Both the position numbers and the translations under genes were made by a program. Of a DNA stretch of 11,786 nucleotides, positions 8,279 to 11,786 are shown piece by piece; position 1 is the stretch's first letter, and each line of letters begins with the position of its first letter. Source of the DNA: UBA7396 sp034675265 (GTDB lineage: Bacteria; Patescibacteriota; Gracilibacteria; BD1-5; UBA6164); NCBI GenBank assembly GCA_034675265.1, contig JAUCDK010000031.1:1-11786 (forward strand), read 5' to 3'. The notes beneath the pieces were generated by a model. The model was not told the origin of the DNA. It saw only the letters and a program-made list of their open reading frames with translations, and ran no database searches.

Positions 8279-8838
8279 ATCTCTAATACTTGATGTAAAA
8301 CTTCTTGTGGAGTTTGAGTAGCATCAATAATATAATTACATATTAAATTTGCTTTTTGTTCTTCAATAACTGCACTATTGAGTCTTTTTTCAAGTTCTTC
8401 ATTACTCATAAACACACCTCTTTGTTCTATTCTCTGTCTCAATACATTTTCTGGAATGTTTAAAAATATAGTGGTATATTTTTCATCCAATTCAGGTTTA
8501 TTTTTTCTCAATTCTTCCAAACCAATAATATCTAATTCTTTTATAACTATTTTTCATTGTTCTATTCCATTTTGAAAAACATCTTCATATTTTGTTCCAT
8601 AATAATCAAGATCATGAACTAATGCATATTCTAAAAATTCTCATGCTTGAACTCATGCAAAAAAATCTTCTCTCGAAATAAACCAAGCATCTACTCCATT
8701 TATTTCATTTTCTCTTATTAATCTCGTTTTATAAGAAAGTGGTATATGTAAATTTTCAATATGTAAATCTTTGATGTGAGAAATAAGAGTTCATTTTCCC
8801 GCGCCAGAAACTCACATAATAAAATATATATGTCACAT
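8266..8838 (-). CDS. gmk: Guanylate kinase
   Basis: A 190-residue P-loop kinase that converts GMP and ATP to GDP and ADP in purine metabolism. The Walker A loop is at 9-17 (GVSGAGKGT), with G9 and G16 as TGA. GMP-binding marks follow: SYKTRLIR at 35-42 (R39 and R42), the GVDAWF segment at 48-53, REDF at 56-59, FLEYA at 68-72 and YYGT at 79-82. The lid region QRIEQRG, then NEELEKRL, matches the family. One oddity: the family usually has DYxF or a similar tyrosine where this has D-A-W-F. The length is typical. The ATG at 8838 is preferred because it places the P-loop at the usual distance; a downstream ATG at residue 8 would trim the first strand. Divergent from the 8940 gene. Confidence 0.85.
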
Positions 8839-8917
8839 AAGTCATTTTATTAAAAAATATTTGCTATATAATAAAAAAAAATACAATAAAAGAAAGTTTT
8901 TTATAGATAATCGTAAA

Positions 8918-8923
8918 TATAAT
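8918..8923 (+). promoter_or_regulatory. Candidate -10 box for the 8940 gene
   Basis: TATAAT lies 17 bases upstream of the ATG in the 101-base divergent gap with gmk. The expected -35 position is poor (about 8895-8900). If used, the leader would be about 10 bases. No clear promoter for gmk was found in the same gap, only A/T runs. Confidence 0.3.
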
Positions 8924-8939
8924 TCTTTTCATTCAAATT

Positions 8940-9995
8940 ATGGCTCATTTTTTTAAAAATTATTTCTCAACACTCTTATTTATTTTCATTCTTTATTTTT
9001 TTTATTCTACACATTCTCATTATGTAGGATATCTTTCAGGAACATATAATTTTTATTTTTTGCCTGAATTTCAACTCAATATAAAAGAGGTGTTTCTCTT
9101 TATGTTAAAATTGTATTGTATAGTGTTGATTCCTTTTTATCTTTTTATTGATGAAAAATCAAAAGCCAGAATCGTTCTTTCATACATATATAGAAAAATA
9201 ATAAAACAAGATACTTTAAAAATTCAATCAGATGAAAATACAGCCCTTCTTGCTTGGATCGTAAAATGATTTTTTGCTCCACTTATGATTTTTTGGCTCA
9301 CTGGTCATATTTTTGATTTAGTAAATAATATCTATCTTACTACTGAAAATATTTCTCTTTTTAGTAAAGATTTTCTGTTGTTTTTCAACAAATATTTCTT
9401 TTATATGGCATTTAGTGCAATACTTTTTTTTGATGTATTATTTTTTACACTTTGATATTTACTTGAAGGAAGTATTTTTAAAAATAAAATAAAATCTGTT
9501 GAACCAACTTTTTTGTGATGGTTTGCTGCACTGGCTGCGTATCCTCCAATAAATAATGCCACGAATACTCTTTTATGATGGTATTCAACTGATTTTCCTC
9601 AATTTAGCACTTTTTATGTTCATATCTTTTTTAATATTCTGATATTAATATCTATGTGAATATATTCTCGGGCAAGTATTTCCCTTGGTTTGAAAGCAAG
9701 TAATCTTACTAACAGATGAATTGTGACTTCTGGACCATATAAATATATGAGACATCCTGCATATACTTGTAAAAATTTAGCTTGGTGGATTGGATGACTT
9801 CCTATTTTAATAGTAGCATTCATAAATTGGGATATTAAAACTTTTATATATGCTCTTATTTCTCTTTCTGGATGGAGTTATATTTATTATCTCAGAGCAA
9901 AAACAGAAGAAAATCATTTAAGTATGGATCCTGATTATATGGCATATAAAAAACAAGTTCCAAATATGTTTTTACCAAAATTGAAAAGAAAATAA
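8940..9995 (+). CDS. ICMT/PEMT-like membrane methyltransferase
   Basis: A 351-residue polytopic protein. Its C-terminal third carries the SAM-binding signature of isoprenylcysteine carboxyl methyltransferase/phospholipid methyltransferase-like enzymes: GPYKYMRHPAY (266-276, with R271, H272, P273), a following hydrophobic helix, then RAKTEENHL (R319, E323, E324) and DYMAYKKQVP. Family members methylate small or lipid-linked substrates at the membrane; the substrate here cannot be read. Most family members are about 150-220 residues. Here about 190 extra residues with several helices (about 8-25, 50-70, 105-127, 150-178) precede the catalytic part. Many TGA glycines are present, and the AWW pair near 281 is TGG. 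The stop codon is part of the terminator palindrome downstream. Confidence 0.78.
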
Positions 9996-10026
9996 AAAGA
10001 ATGACTTTCGTCATTCTTTTTATTTT
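9989..10026. terminator. Bidirectional terminator with mirrored stop codons
   Basis: A 17-bp perfect stem (9989-10005 with 10010-10026; core GAATGAC/GTCATTC, loop TTTC) has A-rich and T-rich flanks, so it can end transcripts from both sides. The TAA of the forward gene (9993-9995) and the TAA of the reverse gene (10022-10020) are exact mirror positions within it. Confidence 0.9.
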
Positions 10027-11786
10027 GGAATTTTATTTCCTTCCATATATTCTCATAAAAATTTAGAGAGTAATGGAGGAGGTGAAGAAAATACTTTTGA
10101 GGTAAAATTAATATTTGTACCTACATCAATATATTCTCATCTATCCTTTATATATGTTCTATTTGCCAGTAAATCATCAACATTTCCATATAATGCTCCA
10201 TTTACTACTAATCTATTGGTAGTAGATGATGTATCTCAAATAACTTTTCATCAAATATTTATGATAATTGCATCTAATTGAGTTACAGCATTTTCAATGA
10301 TAACATTTCCTTGTTTTACTACAAATAATATATTATCTGTTGAAGTAATGTTTCATTTTATAGTTAAATTTCCATTTTCAATAATATATGTTTTATTCCC
10401 TCATTCAATTTTTTGTGAGCTTAAGCTTACATTCCCATTATGAGTAAAAATATTATCAAATCAGTTATATTTTTGTGTTGGAAGTTTATTTATAGTTTGA
10501 ACTGTTCCTGTTGAAAAACTTTGATCAAATGCTGATAAATCTTTTTGTCCATCTGTTTTAGATTTATTTACTAGTTTTGTATCATTTACTGTTTTTGTAT
10601 AACTTGACAGTGGATTTGATCATAAACTTGTAAGAATAAGATTTTTATTTACTTCTGCATTTAATGGTCACATATCTTTTGAAAGTTTACTTACATCAGA
10701 AAGTTTTGTTCCATCTAGTAATGACGCTCATCCTCATACCGTATTCACACTTGGTTTTGCAACTCTTACTTTTAAAATTGATTTTAAAAATGTAGATGAG
10801 TTTTGTAATCATTCTAATGTAGTAATAATTTGTCCATCAGTAGAAGTTATTCCTGAAGGAAAACTTGAAATATCTGCTACGAATCTATCATCTGCAATTG
10901 ATAATTTTTTTACTCATCAATTTTTTGCTAATTGTCCTATTACATTAGTAGAACAAATACTATTTCCTGACATAGATCCATAATTGAATCATTGTTTGTA
11001 AACACAAAGTCTTTTATCAATAAATATATCAGAAGTAGAGCTATTAGTAATAGTTGCATTATTTGAACTTAAATATTCAAATACTCACATTCATCATCCG
11101 AGTAAAAGTGTATCTCATGGAGAAAGACTAATATCTCCTCATCCTGGTTGTGTATTATTTCTATCTGTTCCTCATCCTGGTTGTGTATTTTCAATAATTT
11201 TACAAGCATTTTCTCATGAATCTGGTTTTCCACACCAAGCTGGCCAATTAGACCAAGGTGTTGATCATCCAAAATCACATTCTTCATAAATCATTTGATT
11301 ATTTGGTCTTTGTAATGTTCAGTCTCCACAATAATTTCAACCTCATCCACCTCCAGAACTTCATCCTCCAGATGAACTACCTCATCATGAAGAAGATGAC
11401 GAAGATGATGAACTTGAACTTCAACCACCTCATTCTGTTACTGTAACTGTTGTTGTACAAGCAGCTGGAGTTGTATCTCTTCCATTTATATAACATGAAG
11501 CTGTATATGTTCCTGTTGATGGGAATGTATGACTTCCAGTTCCAACTTGTCCATTTGGTGTAGGATTCATTGTTCTTACAACATTTCCTGTTGAATCTGT
11601 TATTTTAATTTCATATGATGAAGCTCCATTTGTATTACATGTAAATGTAGTATTTAATGGTCTTGATCCTGAACTTGGATTTGCTGTTAAATTTATACAT
11701 TGAGTTGACCCACTTGGAGGAGTAATAGGTTTACAAGTATTATCACATCCTCAAGATCCCCAACCTGTTTTAGCTGGATCATTTGG
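10020..11786 (-). CDS. Large surface protein, C-terminal 588 residues (5' end outside window)
   Basis: The reading frame enters from the right edge without a start, so this is a 5'-truncated view. In order: a Cys-containing N-terminal part (CDNTC at 14-18); a PKD/Ig-like domain at about 30-118 (INLTANPSS, YEIKITDSTGN, HTFPSTGTYTASCYINGR); a 32-residue Gly/Ser linker (119-150); a CGDG...EECDFG module (153-173) like myxococcal cysteine-rich repeats (DUF4215-type); a WSNWPAWCG stretch; two TQPGGG repeats; and a long beta-rich part. The last 100 or so residues (NLTIKGNITS, NILFVVKQGNVIIENA, RLVVNGALYGNVDDL) suggest stacked strands of a beta-helix. It is probably exported and exposed, and could serve in adhesion. 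No C-terminal sorting motif or helix is seen. TGA is heavily used for Gly. Confidence 0.8.
11136..11189 (-). repeat. Two 21-base direct repeats encoding NTQPGGG
   Basis: 11136-11156 and 11169-11189 are identical over 21 bases and lie 33 bases apart, in frame. Each encodes NTQPGGG with the middle Gly as TGA. They look like a recent in-frame duplication within the surface protein. Confidence 0.85.
11337..11432 (-). repeat. Gly/Ser low-complexity linker
   Basis: Thirty-two codons consist only of Gly (16) and Ser (16), including a run of 11 Ser. Seven of the 16 glycines are TGA. It joins the Ig-like domain to the CGDG module and is likely an extended, flexible spacer. Confidence 0.9.

Noticed and set aside
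11069..11287. 72-codon reverse-strand open frame with repeated HNQDEE
   Set aside because: It is another frame of the surface protein; its repeat simply mirrors the 21-base DNA repeats that encode NTQPGGG in the true frame.

Overview
This window looks like a piece of chromosome from a Candidate Phyla Radiation bacterium that reads UGA as glycine (genetic code 25: Absconditabacteria/SR1 or Gracilibacteria). Read with the standard code, nearly every gene is chopped into fragments by TGA. Read with TGA = Gly, fifteen clean genes appear, and TGA falls on near-invariant glycines: the GYDH glycine of YbeY, three cluster-adjacent glycines of RimO, the P-loop of guanylate kinase and the central loop of SecG. 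Tryptophan is TGG, so this is not the Mycoplasma-type code. Stops are TAA and TAG. The DNA is very AT-rich, genes are tightly packed, and no start has a recognisable Shine-Dalgarno sequence.

Layout. 1-231 (-): single-cluster ferredoxin. 232-577: the only long gap; it holds A/T-rich promoter-like boxes and a weak candidate for a folded RNA. 578-1027 (+): ybeY. 1100-3111 (+): four genes forming a type IV secretion/pilus-like cluster: PrgI-like membrane protein, TraC/VirB4 N-terminal-like protein without an ATPase domain, VirB2-like pilin, and a two-helix membrane protein. A hairpin terminator closes this cluster. 3161-8243 (+): rimO, a YvlD/holin-4-type membrane protein, secG, a large membrane-anchored SBP_bac_5-type protein with an inserted Ig-like domain, and an overlapping polytopic membrane protein. 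A perfect palindromic terminator is shared with the convergent guanylate kinase gene (8266-8838, -). 8940-9995 (+): ICMT-like membrane methyltransferase. A second palindromic terminator is shared with the 3' end of a large cysteine-containing, Gly/Ser-linker surface protein (10020-11786, -) whose start lies beyond the right edge.

How it fits together. The window mixes housekeeping genes (YbeY rRNA processing, RimO S12 modification, SecG export, Gmk nucleotide metabolism) with cell-envelope genes: secretion/pilus parts, a tethered solute-binding-like protein and a large exported protein. That fits a small, host-associated cell. The two least ordinary items are the ATPase-less PrgI/TraC/pilin cluster and the solute-binding protein whose second lobe is split by an Ig-like domain. 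No tRNA, rRNA, CRISPR array, insertion sequence or phage integration site was seen.
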